This document shows, in pieces, positions 21,048 to 29,387 of a stretch of 64,000 nt of DNA (its first letter is position 1; each line of letters begins with the position of its first letter). The stretch comes from JASLDZ01 sp964244065 (lineage in GTDB: Bacteria; Pseudomonadota; Alphaproteobacteria; Caulobacterales; Caulobacteraceae). Below the pieces are notes generated by a model, which made no database searches, was not told the origin of the DNA, and saw only the letters and a program-made list of their open reading frames with translations. Location: the NCBI GenBank assembly GCA_964244065.1, contig CAXTHH010000002.1, forward strand, positions 1-64,000. The letters are read 5' to 3'. The position numbers and the translations under genes were made by a program.

Positions 21048-21482
21048 ATGTGGTCGTCGGCTATCAGGGCGGGGTTCGGGGGGGCGGCGCTGGCCGTGCT
21101 CGCCGCCGCCGCCTCGCCGGCCGCCGCCGCACCCGGCGAGGATGCGCTGCGCCTGCGCGAGTTCGCCGGGGTGAGCGCCACCCCCGTCTCGCAGAGCCTG
21201 GAGCCGCAGGGCGACGCCTCGCCGCTGAACCTCGCCCCCGCGCCGCGCCGCTCGCTGCAGCTCGACAGCAACGGCCGCTGGGGCCTGCGGCTGGACATGG
21301 TGCAGCCCTCCGCCCGCGACCAGGACCTGCGCGACGTGCAGGCCGGGGCCTACTTCCGCATCGGCCCGCGCGTGCGCGTCGGCGGCACGGTGAACCTGAA
21401 CGACAAGACGCCCTCACCCCAGGCCTTCCGCCCGCAGGACTCCGCCCCCCGCGTGCGGCTCGAGACCAACTTCAAGTTCTGA
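21048..21482 (+). CDS. NtrZ-like periplasmic regulatory protein
   Basis: Exported 144-residue protein: Sec signal (about residues 1-28, ending AAAAP), then a small beta-rich domain with LQLDSNGRWGLRLDMVQPS, DVQAGAYFRIGPRVRVGG and the ending PRVRLETNFKF. That pattern resembles the NtrZ family of Caulobacterales, a periplasmic modulator of the NtrY sensor kinase; the assignment is from memory of the family and moderately sure. The ATG at 21048 directly precedes the signal peptide. The stop overlaps the convergent ThiE-like stop by 11 bases. Confidence 0.65.
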   Translation: MWSSAIRAGFGGAALAVLAAAASPAAAAPGEDALRLREFAGVSATPVSQSLEPQGDASPLNLAPAPRRSLQLDSNGRWGLRLDMVQPSARDQDLRDVQAGAYFRIGPRVRVGGTVNLNDKTPSPQAFRPQDSAPRVRLETNFKF

Positions 21483-22131
21483 CGGGCGGCCCGGCCAGGG
21501 CCTCCACCGCCGCCAGGCCGTAGACGCCCGCGCCCGCCGTTCGGCGGGCGGTGCCTGCTCCCACCCCGCCCAAAGCCACCACCGGCGTCCGCACCGACCG
21601 CGCCAGTCTGGCCAACCGCACGCTTCCGAGCGCCGCGCCGGCGGATGGGGAGCGGCTGGCGAAGGCGGCGGACAGGAAGACCGCGTCCACGCCCGCCCGC
21701 TGAGCCGAGGCAAGAGCGCGAGGCCCGTGCGCGGCGACCGTCACGATCCAGTCCGGCCGGGAGCGGCGCAGGTGGGGCGCGAGGCGTAAGGCGCGCTCGG
21801 GTAGGTGCACGCCCGCCGCCCCGACCCTCGCCGCCAGCCGCGCGTCCAGCCCCACCAGCAGCACCAGCCCGCGTCGGCGCGCCACCGTGGCCACCTCCCG
21901 CGCCCGCGCCTCGGCGTCCGCCCGGCCGAAGCCGCGGAACACGACGCCCGCGCCCCGGGGCAGGCGCGCCGCGGCGGCGGCCGGGTCGGGCGTGCGGTCC
22001 GGGTCGGTGAACAGCCATAGCGTCGGCAGGCGACGCGCGCCCTTGCGCGCGGCCCCGCGGGCCCCGAGTCTGCGTGCGATGCGCTCCAGCTCCGCCGACC
22101 CGTCCAGCCCCGCCTCCCCCCGCGACGACAT
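21472..22131 (-). CDS. ThiE/TenI-like thiamine phosphate synthase family protein
   Basis: TIM-barrel protein of about 219 residues with the ThiE/TenI pattern: LWLFTDPDR at the first strand, VLLVGLD, GVHLPE, AVFLSAAFASRSPSAG near the phosphate-binding region, and VVALGGVG. ThiE joins the pyrimidine and thiazole halves of thiamine; divergent paralogues such as this often lack full activity, so I give no symbol. The start is uncertain: the only usual start codon before the first strand is ATG at 22129-22131, making the 5' end overlap that of the divergent YggS gene by 53 bases. Confidence 0.75.
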   Translation of the reverse strand: MSSRGEAGLDGSAELERIARRLGARGAARKGARRLPTLWLFTDPDRTPDPAAAAARLPRGAGVVFRGFGRADAEARAREVATVARRRGLVLLVGLDARLAARVGAAGVHLPERALRLAPHLRRSRPDWIVTVAAHGPRALASAQRAGVDAVFLSAAFASRSPSAGAALGSVRLARLARSVRTPVVALGGVGAGTARRTAGAGVYGLAAVEALAGPPVRT

Positions 22132-22762
22132 CCTCGCCCGCATCGCCGCGGCCGCCCGCTCGGCAGGGCGCGACCCGGCGGAGGTGAGCCTGACCGCCGT
22201 CAGCAAGCAACAGCCGTGGGAGCGGATCGCCCCCGTGCTCGCCGCCGGCCAGCGCGTGTTCGGCGAGAACCGCGTGCAGGAGGCGCAGGGCCGCTGGCTC
22301 GCCGACGGGGTCGACCGGGCGGCGGTCGAGCTGCGCCTGATCGGCCCGCTGCAGACCAACAAGGCCGCCGACGCCCTCGCCCTGTTCGACGTGGTCGAGT
22401 CGCTCGACCGTTCCAAGCTGGCCCGCGCCCTGGCCGAGGCGGGCGCGAAGCTCGGCCGCACGCCCCGCGTGCTGGTGCAGGTGAACACGGGCGAGGAGCC
22501 GCAGAAGGCGGGCGTGATCCCCGCCGAGGCCGACGCCCTGATCCGCGACGCGCGGGACGCCTGCGGCCTGACCGTCGAAGGCCTCATGTGCATCCCGCCC
22601 GAGGCGGAGCCCGCCGGCCCGCACTTCGCGCTCCTGGCCGACATCGCCGCCCGCCACAGCCTGCCCGAGCTCTCCATGGGCATGAGCGGCGACTTCGAGA
22701 CCGCCATCCGTTTCGGCGCCACCCGCGTGCGCGTGGGCTCGGCCCTGTTCGGCGCGCGCTGA
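22079..22762 (+). CDS. YggS family pyridoxal phosphate homeostasis protein
   Basis: PLP-binding protein (PLPBP/YggS family), single-domain TIM-barrel of 227 residues that buffers pyridoxal phosphate. The PLP lysine is Lys43 in TAVSKQQPWERI; HF-type segments VFGENRVQEAQ, LRLIGPLQTNKA, VLVQVNTGEEPQKAG and the C-terminal SMGMSGDFETAIRFGATRVRVGS signature are present. The ATG at 22079 is the best start. Its 5' end overlaps the ThiE-like gene on the other strand. Confidence 0.93.
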   Translation: MRSSSADPSSPASPRDDILARIAAAARSAGRDPAEVSLTAVSKQQPWERIAPVLAAGQRVFGENRVQEAQGRWLADGVDRAAVELRLIGPLQTNKAADALALFDVVESLDRSKLARALAEAGAKLGRTPRVLVQVNTGEEPQKAGVIPAEADALIRDARDACGLTVEGLMCIPPEAEPAGPHFALLADIAARHSLPELSMGMSGDFETAIRFGATRVRVGSALFGAR

Positions 22763-22785
22763 GCTGAGTTCCTGACCCCTCCACA

Positions 22786-22903
22786 CCTCCGTCGCCCTCG
22801 GGCTTGACCCGAGGGCGGAGCGTGGTGCGCCGCGCCGCTTACGGCCGCAGGCCGCCAGCACGACCGCCGCCCGGCCCTCGGGTCAAGCCCGAGGGCGACG
22901 GAG
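22786..22903. repeat. Dispersed palindromic repeat, copy 2
   Basis: Same family as the copy at 4455: left end CCGTCGCCCTCGGGCTTGAC, right end GGTCAAGCCCGAGGGCGAC, near-perfect inverse of each other. It lies between the convergent YggS and M3 peptidase genes, where it could also act as a bidirectional terminator. Confidence 0.85.
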
Positions 22904-22928
22904 TGAGTAGGCGGTCGGAGATCTCAGC

Positions 22929-24734
22929 TCACCCCAGCGCCTCGAACTCGTCCACCAGCCTCGCCAGGCGGGCGCAGCCGGCGGCCCAGAAGCTCTTCTG
23001 CCGGGGGTCGAGGCCGAAGGGGGCGAGGGCCTCCACGTAGGTCTTGGCGCCGCCGTCGGCCAGAAGTCGCGTGTAGAGCGGGGCGAAGGCGGCCGGGTCG
23101 GCCCGCCGCGCCTCCATCAGCGCCGACACCAGGAGGTCCCCGAAGGCGTAGGCGTAGACGTAGAACGGCGCGTGCACGAAGTGGCTGACGTAGGCCCAGT
23201 AGGGCTCGTAGCCCGCGTTCAGCGTCACCGCCGGGCCCAGGCTCTCGCCCTGCACCTCCAGCCAGAGGCGGGCGATGCGGTCGGGGGCGACCTCGCCCTC
23301 CAGCCGCTCCGCGTGGAAGCGCTCCTCGAAGCGGTGGAAGGCGATCTGGCGCACGACGGTGTTCAGCCCGTCCTCGATCCGCCCGGCCAGGAGCGCCTTG
23401 CGCTCGGCCCCCGTGGCCTCGGCCAGCAGGCGCTCGAATACCAGGCCCTCGCCGAAGATGGACGCGGTCTCGGCCAGCGTCAGCGGCGTGTCGGCCAGGA
23501 GCGTGCCGAGCGGGGCGGCCAGCGTCTGGTGCACGGCGTGCCCGAGCTCGTGCGCCAGCGTCAGCACGTCGCGCCGCTCGCTCATGTAGTTGAGCAGCAC
23601 GTACGGGTGCTTGGGCGCGGTGACCGGGTGCGAGTAGGCGCCCGAGGTCTTGCCCGCCCGGGGCGCCGCGTCGATCCAGGGCCGATCGAAGAAGGTGCGC
23701 GCCTTGTCCGCGAACTCTGGGGCGAGGGCGGCGAAGGAGTCGAGCACCACGCCCTTGGCCTCGCCCCAGCCGTACACGCGCGGCGGCGCCTGGGTGAGCG
23801 GCGCGTTGCGGTCCCAGTAGTTCAGCGCGGGCAGGCCCAGCGCCTTGGCCTTGAGCGCGTAGTACTTGTGGCTGAGCGCCGGGTACGCCTCCGTCACCGC
23901 CTCGGTCATCACGCGCACCGACTGGGCGTCCACCTCGTTGGCCAGGTGGCGGCTGGCGGCGGGGTCGGCGAAGCGGCGCCAGCGGTCCTCCACCTGCTTC
24001 TCCTGCGCAGTGGTGTTCAGCACCAGCGCCAGGACGGGAACGCGCGCCTCCAACGCCGCCGACAGGCCGTGGGCGGCCGCCTCGCGCCGGGCGGGCGCCG
24101 GGTCGCTGAGGCGGTTCAGCGCCTCGGCCAGGGTCAGCGCCTCGCCGTCCACCTCGGCGGTCAGGCGGGCGAGGGTCTCGTCGTGCAGGCGCACCCAGTT
24201 GGCCACCGCCGGCGCGCGGTCGATGAACAGCCGCTCCAGGTCGGGGGCCAGCTCGTGCTCGCGGCCCAGCCGCACGCGGCGCAGCCACGGCCGCCAGCGC
24301 GCCGCCTCGGGCCGGGCGCGCAGGGCGGCCTCGACCTCCCACTCCTCGAGCTGGTTGAGCTCCAGGGTCAGGAACAGGGTGTCCGCGCTGATCGCCGAGC
24401 CGCGGGCGCGCATGTCGCCCTCGAACTTGGCCCAGGCCGCATCGTCCCGCGCCGTGGAGGCCGCGAGCGAGGCGTAGGCGCCCACCGCGCCCAAGAGGTC
24501 GACGACCCGTTCGTAGACGCCGACCGCCTGGTCGATGAGCAGGCCCAGCCGCTCGGGCTGGGCGCGGGCGCCGACGAACGCGCCCTTCAGCCGCACGAGG
24601 TCGGCCACCGCGGCGCGGGCGGCGTCCAGGTCGCGCTCCACCGCCGGGTCGTCGCGGCCCGCATAGAGGTCGTCAAGGCGCCACTCGGGCAGGGCCTCGC
24701 CCGCGAAGGCGGCGGGCGGCTGAAGCTGGGTCAT
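22929..24734 (-). CDS. M3 family oligoendopeptidase (PepF-like)
   Basis: Cytoplasmic zinc metallopeptidase that degrades short peptides. The 601-residue product has the zinc motif His395-Glu-Leu-Gly-His399 and the third-ligand segment ETASIFGE downstream; the helical N-terminal domain fits PepF/M3B. Other family segments are GAYSHPVTAPKHPYVLLNY and PFYVYAYAFGDLLV. ATG start at 24732-24734; divergent from the sigma-54 activator gene with 120 bases between. Confidence 0.95.
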   Translation of the reverse strand: MTQLQPPAAFAGEALPEWRLDDLYAGRDDPAVERDLDAARAAVADLVRLKGAFVGARAQPERLGLLIDQAVGVYERVVDLLGAVGAYASLAASTARDDAAWAKFEGDMRARGSAISADTLFLTLELNQLEEWEVEAALRARPEAARWRPWLRRVRLGREHELAPDLERLFIDRAPAVANWVRLHDETLARLTAEVDGEALTLAEALNRLSDPAPARREAAAHGLSAALEARVPVLALVLNTTAQEKQVEDRWRRFADPAASRHLANEVDAQSVRVMTEAVTEAYPALSHKYYALKAKALGLPALNYWDRNAPLTQAPPRVYGWGEAKGVVLDSFAALAPEFADKARTFFDRPWIDAAPRAGKTSGAYSHPVTAPKHPYVLLNYMSERRDVLTLAHELGHAVHQTLAAPLGTLLADTPLTLAETASIFGEGLVFERLLAEATGAERKALLAGRIEDGLNTVVRQIAFHRFEERFHAERLEGEVAPDRIARLWLEVQGESLGPAVTLNAGYEPYWAYVSHFVHAPFYVYAYAFGDLLVSALMEARRADPAAFAPLYTRLLADGGAKTYVEALAPFGLDPRQKSFWAAGCARLARLVDEFEALG

Positions 24735-24854
24735 GGGCGCATCGTATCGCGCGGCGCGTGAACGGCGGCAAACGCCTTTGAGCGGCGGGATGGTGAATCG
24801 CGCGGCAGGGTTTGCGCAACCCGGTCTTCACCGTTCCCGGGCTAGACGGGATCG

Positions 24855-26288
24855 ATGGCCAAGACCGTGCTCCTCGTCGACGACGACCCCGTCCAGCGCC
24901 GCCTGATCGGCGCGGTGCTGGAGCGCGAGGGCTTCGCCGTGGCCGCCGCCGAGAGCGGCGAGGCCGCCCTGGACCGCCTGGCCGCGGGCGTCGCTCCCGA
25001 CGTGGTGATCCTGGACCTGGTGATGCCCGGCCTCGGCGGCATCGACACCCTGAAGGCCATGCGCGCGGAGGGCCTCGCCGCCCCGGTGATCGTGCTGACC
25101 GCCACGGGCGGGGTGGAGGTGGTGGTGCGCGCCATGCAGGCCGGCGCGCAGGACTTCTTCATCAAGCCCGCGAGCCCGGAGCGGATCATCGTCTCCATCC
25201 GCAACGCCCTGCAGATGGGGAACCTGGCGCAGGAGGTGGACCGGCTGAAGAAGCGCCCCGCCACCAGCGGCGTCACCTTCGCCGACCTGGTCGGGACCAG
25301 CGCCGGCATGCGGCAGGTCAAGGCGCTAGGGGAGCGCGCCGGCAAGAGCGCCATCCCCGTGCTCATCCTCGGCGAGAGCGGCGTCGGCAAGGAGGTGATC
25401 GCGCGCGCGATCCACGCCGCCAGCGACCGCGCCGCCAAGCCCTTCGTGGCGGTGAACTGCGGCGCCCTGCCGACCAACCTCGTCGAGTCCATCCTGTTCG
25501 GCCACGAGAAGGGGTCGTTCACCGGGGCGCACGAGAAGCACCTCGGCAAGTTCCTGGAGGCCAACGGCGGCACGCTGTTCCTGGACGAGATCGGCGAGCT
25601 GCCGCTCGACATGCAGGTGAAGCTGCTCCGCGCCCTGCAGGAGAAGGAGGTCGATCCCGTCGGCGGCAAGCGCCCGATCAAGGTCGACGTGCGCATCCTG
25701 GCCGCCACCAACCGCGACCTGGCCGAGCGCGTAAAGACCGGCGACTTCCGCGAGGACCTGTTCTACCGCCTGAACGTCTTCCCCATCGAGGCGCCCGCCC
25801 TGCGCGAGCGGCGCGAGGACATCGCCGCCCTGACCGACGCCTTCATCCGCCGCTTCGCCGCCGAGGAGGGCAAGCGCGTGGTGGCCGCCACGCCCGAGAC
25901 CGCCGGGATGCTCGCCGCCCACGACTGGCCGGGCAACGTCCGCCAGCTGGAGAACGCCGTCTACCGCGCGGTGGTGCTGGCCGACGGCCCCTACCTGCAG
26001 CCGCACGACTTTCCCGCCGTGTCGGGCGTCACCGCCCCGACGGGCGAGGCGCCGGCCCCCGCCGAGCCCTCGGACGCCGCCGGCCCGGATGCGCCGGTGA
26101 AGATCCTCGACGCCCAGGGCCACCTGCGCACCCTGGAGGAGATCGAGCGCGACCTGATCCAGCTGGCCATCGAGATCTACGCCGGCCACATGACCGAGGT
26201 CGCCAAGCGCCTCGGCATCGGCCGCTCCACCCTGTATAGAAAGGTGCGCGAGCAGGGGCTGGAGGAGGCGCTGGCCGAGGCGGGTTGA
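24855..26288 (+). CDS. tacA: Sigma-54-dependent response regulator, TacA-like
   Basis: NtrC-class activator of 477 residues: receiver domain (1-120) with phospho-acceptor Asp54 in VILDLVMPG, AAA+ domain with Walker A GESGVGKE (173-180), a sigma-54 contact loop GSFTGA (220-225, Ala to Ser at the second position against the usual GAFTGA), GGTLFLDEIGELP, and a Fis-type helix-turn-helix at the C-terminus (MTEVAKRLGIGRSTLYRKV). Start MAKTVLLVDDDPVQRRLI and Asp54 match C. crescentus TacA, which drives stalk genes after phosphorelay through ShpA; the symbol rests on this resemblance and was not confirmed by alignment. Function as an activator is certain; orthology is likely. Confidence 0.85.
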   Translation: MAKTVLLVDDDPVQRRLIGAVLEREGFAVAAAESGEAALDRLAAGVAPDVVILDLVMPGLGGIDTLKAMRAEGLAAPVIVLTATGGVEVVVRAMQAGAQDFFIKPASPERIIVSIRNALQMGNLAQEVDRLKKRPATSGVTFADLVGTSAGMRQVKALGERAGKSAIPVLILGESGVGKEVIARAIHAASDRAAKPFVAVNCGALPTNLVESILFGHEKGSFTGAHEKHLGKFLEANGGTLFLDEIGELPLDMQVKLLRALQEKEVDPVGGKRPIKVDVRILAATNRDLAERVKTGDFREDLFYRLNVFPIEAPALRERREDIAALTDAFIRRFAAEEGKRVVAATPETAGMLAAHDWPGNVRQLENAVYRAVVLADGPYLQPHDFPAVSGVTAPTGEAPAPAEPSDAAGPDAPVKILDAQGHLRTLEEIERDLIQLAIEIYAGHMTEVAKRLGIGRSTLYRKVREQGLEEALAEAG

Positions 26289-26547
26289 CGCAGGGTCAGC
26301 ACTCCTCCCTCAGGTGCGCGCGAGCCTCGGAAAGGCTCCGGACGTAGACAATCAAAGCCACACCCCCCGCCACCACAGCCCGCACCTGGGCGCGAGGCGT
26401 GGACGCTGTGGCGCTCGCGCCCAAGGCCTAGGCGGGACTCGGGATTCCGCCCTCCGCCCGCTTGCCTTGGCGAACGCGGGCGGGCAATGGTCCCGGGAGA
26501 CATCGCCCGTGCGCCACATCGCGCGCGAGCCATCCGGAGAGGAACGC

Positions 26548-26997
26548 ATGGGCTCCAAGTTGGCCGGCGGCGGCGTTGGAAAGAACTACTCCCAGGGCGC
26601 CAACGCCGACATGAACATCACGCCGCTGGTGGACGTGATGCTCGTGCTCCTGATCATCTTCATGGTGGCCGCGCCCCTGGCCACCGTGTCCATCAAGCTC
26701 GACCTGCCGCCGGCGACCGCGCCGCCCACGAACGTGAAGCCGAAGCCGCCGACCGTGATCTCGCTGCAGAAGTCGGGCCACTTCTACATCGGCCAGCAGG
26801 AGACGCGGGTCGAGAACCTCGTGTCCGACGTCTCGCGCGTCCTGACCCAGGCGACGGGCAACCCCGACGCCCGCAAGGAGACGGTGTACATCCGCGCCGA
26901 CAAGGAGGTGAAGTACGTCACCTTCATGCAGGTGCTGAACACGCTGCAAGACGGCGGCTTCTACAAGATATCGCTGATCACCGAAGACCGCCTCTGA
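26548..26997 (+). CDS. ExbD/TolR family biopolymer transport protein
   Basis: Component of a proton-driven ExbBD/TolQR-type motor: 149 residues, short cytoplasmic N-terminus, one membrane helix (about residues 27-47) with the proton-handling Asp29 in NITPLVDVMLVLLIIFMV, then a periplasmic domain ending in the typical YIRADKEVKYVTFMQVLNTLQ. The ATG at 26548 follows GGAGAGGA. No exbB/tolQ gene is adjacent, so the partner is elsewhere. The 259-base gap upstream may hold its promoter; nothing definite seen there. A hairpin terminator follows. Confidence 0.93.
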   Translation: MGSKLAGGGVGKNYSQGANADMNITPLVDVMLVLLIIFMVAAPLATVSIKLDLPPATAPPTNVKPKPPTVISLQKSGHFYIGQQETRVENLVSDVSRVLTQATGNPDARKETVYIRADKEVKYVTFMQVLNTLQDGGFYKISLITEDRL

Positions 26998-27023
26998 TCC
27001 GGCCGCTCCGGACCTGAGCTCGA

Positions 27024-27060
27024 GGCCCGCTCCGCACTCCGGAGCGGGCCTTCTTCGTTT
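27024..27060 (+). terminator. Rho-independent terminator after exbD
   Basis: GGCCCGCTCCG, a 5-base loop, CGGAGCGGGCC (11-bp perfect stem), then TTCTTCGTTT. It follows the exbD stop by 27 bases and ends at the convergent GTPase stop, so it may serve both strands poorly or the plus strand mainly. Confidence 0.85.
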
Positions 27061-28130
27061 CAGGCGGCCGCGCACGCCTCGAAGCCGCGCCGCAGCTCCG
27101 CCTCGTCCAGGTTGCGGCCGATGAAGACCATGCGGCTCCAGCGGCGCTCGTCCTCGCGCCAGGGCCGCTGCAGCTCGCCCTCCAGGATCATGTGCACCGC
27201 CTGGAACACGAGGCGCTTGCTCTCCCCCTTCACGTCGACGATGCCCTTGGCGCGCAGGATGTCCGGCCCCTGCGCCTGCAGCACGCCGTTGAGCCAGGCG
27301 GAGACCTTCTGCCCGTCCACCGGCCGGTCGAGGCTGAGCGAGACGCCGCGGATGTCCTGGTCGGCGTGGGCGTGGCCGCGCGCCCCGTGGTCGTGGTGCG
27401 CGTGATCGTGGTGGTCGTGCCCGCAGGAGTCGTCGTGGACGTGCCCGGCCTCCCCGTGCGCGGGGTTCAGGAACTCCGGCTGCACCTCGGTGATCCGGTC
27501 GAGGTCGAAGCCGCCGCGGTTGAGCACCGCCTCCAGCGGCACGTCCGAGCGCACCGCCTCGTGCACGGGCGCCAGCGGGTTCAGCCGCCGCAGCGCCGCC
27601 TTGACCTCGGCCAGCTCCGGCGCGGTGACGAGGTCGATCTTGTTGAGCACGATCTGGTCGGCGAAGCCGATCTGCTCGCGCGCTTCGCGGGAGTCGGCGA
27701 TCCGGTCGAGCACGTGGCGGGCGTCCACCACGGTGGTGACGCTGTCGAGGCGCGTCCTGGCCTTCACCTCCTCGTCCACGAAGAAGGTCTGCGCCACGGG
27801 GCCGGGGTCGGCGAGGCCGGTGGTCTCCACCACGATGGCGTCGAACCCGCCCTTGCCGCCCGCCGACTGCCGCCGCATCAGCCCGTTGACGATGCGGATC
27901 AGGTCGCCGCGCACGGTGCAGCAGACGCAGCCGTTGTTCATCTCGAACACCTCCTCGTCGGACGAGGCCACGAGGTCGTTGTCGATGCCGATCTCGCCGA
28001 ACTCGTTGACGATCACGGCGTAGCGGCGGCCGTGGTCCTCGGTGAGGATGCGGTTCAGGAGCGTGGTCTTGCCGGCCCCCAGGTAGCCGGTGAGCACGGT
28101 GACGGGCACGGGTTCGGTCATCGCGCCCAT
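27060..28130 (-). CDS. COG0523 (CobW/P47K family) GTPase, putative metallochaperone
   Basis: G3E-family GTPase of 356 residues: Walker A GYLGAGKTT (15-23), metal-binding Cys68-Val-Cys70-Cys71 (GCVCCTV), NEFGEIGIDN, NKID, and a C-terminal CobW domain. Between the domains is a run of about 30 residues dominated by His and Asp (GHDHHDHAHHDHG), a likely zinc or cobalt-binding loop. COG0523 proteins deliver metal to client enzymes, often under zinc limitation; no Zur-like operator was recognised. Start at 28130 (MGAM) or 28121 (MTEP) are both possible. Confidence 0.93.
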   Translation of the reverse strand: MGAMTEPVPVTVLTGYLGAGKTTLLNRILTEDHGRRYAVIVNEFGEIGIDNDLVASSDEEVFEMNNGCVCCTVRGDLIRIVNGLMRRQSAGGKGGFDAIVVETTGLADPGPVAQTFFVDEEVKARTRLDSVTTVVDARHVLDRIADSREAREQIGFADQIVLNKIDLVTAPELAEVKAALRRLNPLAPVHEAVRSDVPLEAVLNRGGFDLDRITEVQPEFLNPAHGEAGHVHDDSCGHDHHDHAHHDHGARGHAHADQDIRGVSLSLDRPVDGQKVSAWLNGVLQAQGPDILRAKGIVDVKGESKRLVFQAVHMILEGELQRPWREDERRWSRMVFIGRNLDEAELRRGFEACAAA

Positions 28131-28198
28131 GTGGCGCGCCCGTGCGCGCGGGGGAAGGGCGCGTGGACTTCGGCCGAGCGTGCGCTTACCTTCGCCAC

Positions 28199-28486
28199 AT
28201 GTCCGCGATCGCGTTCGACACCCACGCCTTCGTCAAGGAGCTGACCGCAGCCGGGTTCAGTGAGAGCCAGGCCGAGGCCGTGACCTCCATGGTCCGTCGC
28301 TCGCGCGAGGTCGAGCTGGCTGATTTGGCCAGGAAGTCGGACTTGGCGCACTTGGCGTCCAAGGCGGATCTGGCCGAGGTGAAAGCCGACCTTCTTAAGT
28401 GGATGGTTGGCACGATCGGTTTTCAGACGCTCGTCATCCTCGGGGCGATCGCCAGCCTGGCGCGTTGGCTGCCCCTCCCGCGTTGA
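28199..28486 (+). CDS. DUF1640-like coiled-coil membrane protein
   Basis: The 95-residue protein begins MSAIAFDTHAFVKELTAAGF, the usual opening of DUF1640 (CCDC90/MCUR1-like) bacterial proteins. A coiled coil with repeated KSDLAHL-SKADLAEVKADL follows, and one C-terminal membrane helix (about 70-88). Function in bacteria is unknown. The ATG at 28199 is preferred from the family start; no clear ribosome binding site is present, and an in-frame ATG at 28142 would add 19 unlikely residues. Confidence 0.82.
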   Translation: MSAIAFDTHAFVKELTAAGFSESQAEAVTSMVRRSREVELADLARKSDLAHLASKADLAEVKADLLKWMVGTIGFQTLVILGAIASLARWLPLPR

Positions 28487-28513
28487 CCTGACCGCCGCGC
28501 CCCTGTAGGTACG
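28483..28513 (+). promoter_or_regulatory. Candidate promoter of rplU-rpmA
   Basis: TTGACCT at 28483-28489, overlapping the end of the DUF1640 gene, and CTGTAGGTAC about 14 bases later resemble a Caulobacter housekeeping promoter. It would give a leader of about 95 bases before rplU. Motif-based guess only. Confidence 0.35.
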
Positions 28514-28613
28514 CGCCTCCCGCCCGCGGACCTCCGTCGGGCGTTCGTTGTTCATGCCGAGACGCGGCCGTTCAGAAGCCGCGCGTGCGCCAAAACCAAG
28601 AAGGCCTCCGACC

Positions 28614-29360
28614 ATGTATGCGGTGATCAAGACCGGCGGGAAGCAGTACCGCGTCCAGCCCGGCGACGTGCTGGTGGTGGAGAAGCTGGACGGCGACGTC
28701 GGGGCCGAGGTCTCGTTCGACCAGGTGCTGATGGTGGGGTCGGACGCGGGCGTCACGCTCGGCGCGCCGACGGTCGAGGGCGCGCGGGTGCGCGCCACGC
28801 TGGTCGAGACCCGCCGCGGCGAGAAGATCAAGGTCTTCAAGAAGATCCGTCGCCAGGGCTATCGCCGCACCCGTGGCCATCGCCAGTCGGAGAGCGTGCT
28901 GCGCATCACCGGCCTGGAGGGCGCCGGCCAGTCCGCCAAGTGGGACGGGACCGTCGACCTGACGACCCGCGCCGAGCTGGTGGCCCGCGCCCGCGGCCTG
29001 GCGCCGATGGTGACCACCCCCGCCGTGCAGGCCCAGCCCGCCGCGCCGCCCGTCGCCGAGACGTCCGCCGCCGAGACGTCCGCCGCCGAGACGACCGCGG
29101 GGGCGAAGCGCGCCCGCAAGGCCGCGGCGCCTGAAACCTCCACGACGGAGGCCATGGTCGAGCAGCCCGTGAGCGAGACGCCGGCCGTCGGCGCCCAGAC
29201 CAGCGTCGACCCCGACGCCGCGGCCGAGACCGGCTCCATGGCGTCCGAGGAGACGACCGCCCCCGCCGCGAAGAAGCCGCGCGCCAAGAAGGCCGCAGCC
29301 TCGACCGACGAAACGATCACCCGCGACACCGCCGTCCTCGGCGACGACGCGGACGTGTAA
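28614..29360 (+). CDS. rplU: 50S ribosomal protein L21 with long C-terminal extension
   Basis: L21 binds 23S rRNA in the large subunit. Residues 1-100 are a standard L21 (MYAVIKTGGKQYRV start, KKIRRQGYRRTRGHRQ near the end), but the protein runs to 248 residues. The added approximately 145 residues are Ala/Thr/Pro/Glu-rich with short repeats (AETSAAETSAAETT) and Lys/Arg clusters (KRARKAAAP, KKPRAKKAAA), likely disordered. Extensions of L21 occur in alphaproteobacteria, though this one is long. rpmA follows by 27 bases. Confidence 0.95.
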   Translation: MYAVIKTGGKQYRVQPGDVLVVEKLDGDVGAEVSFDQVLMVGSDAGVTLGAPTVEGARVRATLVETRRGEKIKVFKKIRRQGYRRTRGHRQSESVLRITGLEGAGQSAKWDGTVDLTTRAELVARARGLAPMVTTPAVQAQPAAPPVAETSAAETSAAETTAGAKRARKAAAPETSTTEAMVEQPVSETPAVGAQTSVDPDAAAETGSMASEETTAPAAKKPRAKKAAASTDETITRDTAVLGDDADV

Positions 29361-29387
29361 GCAATTCCAGCGTAAGGCTGCCCTCCC

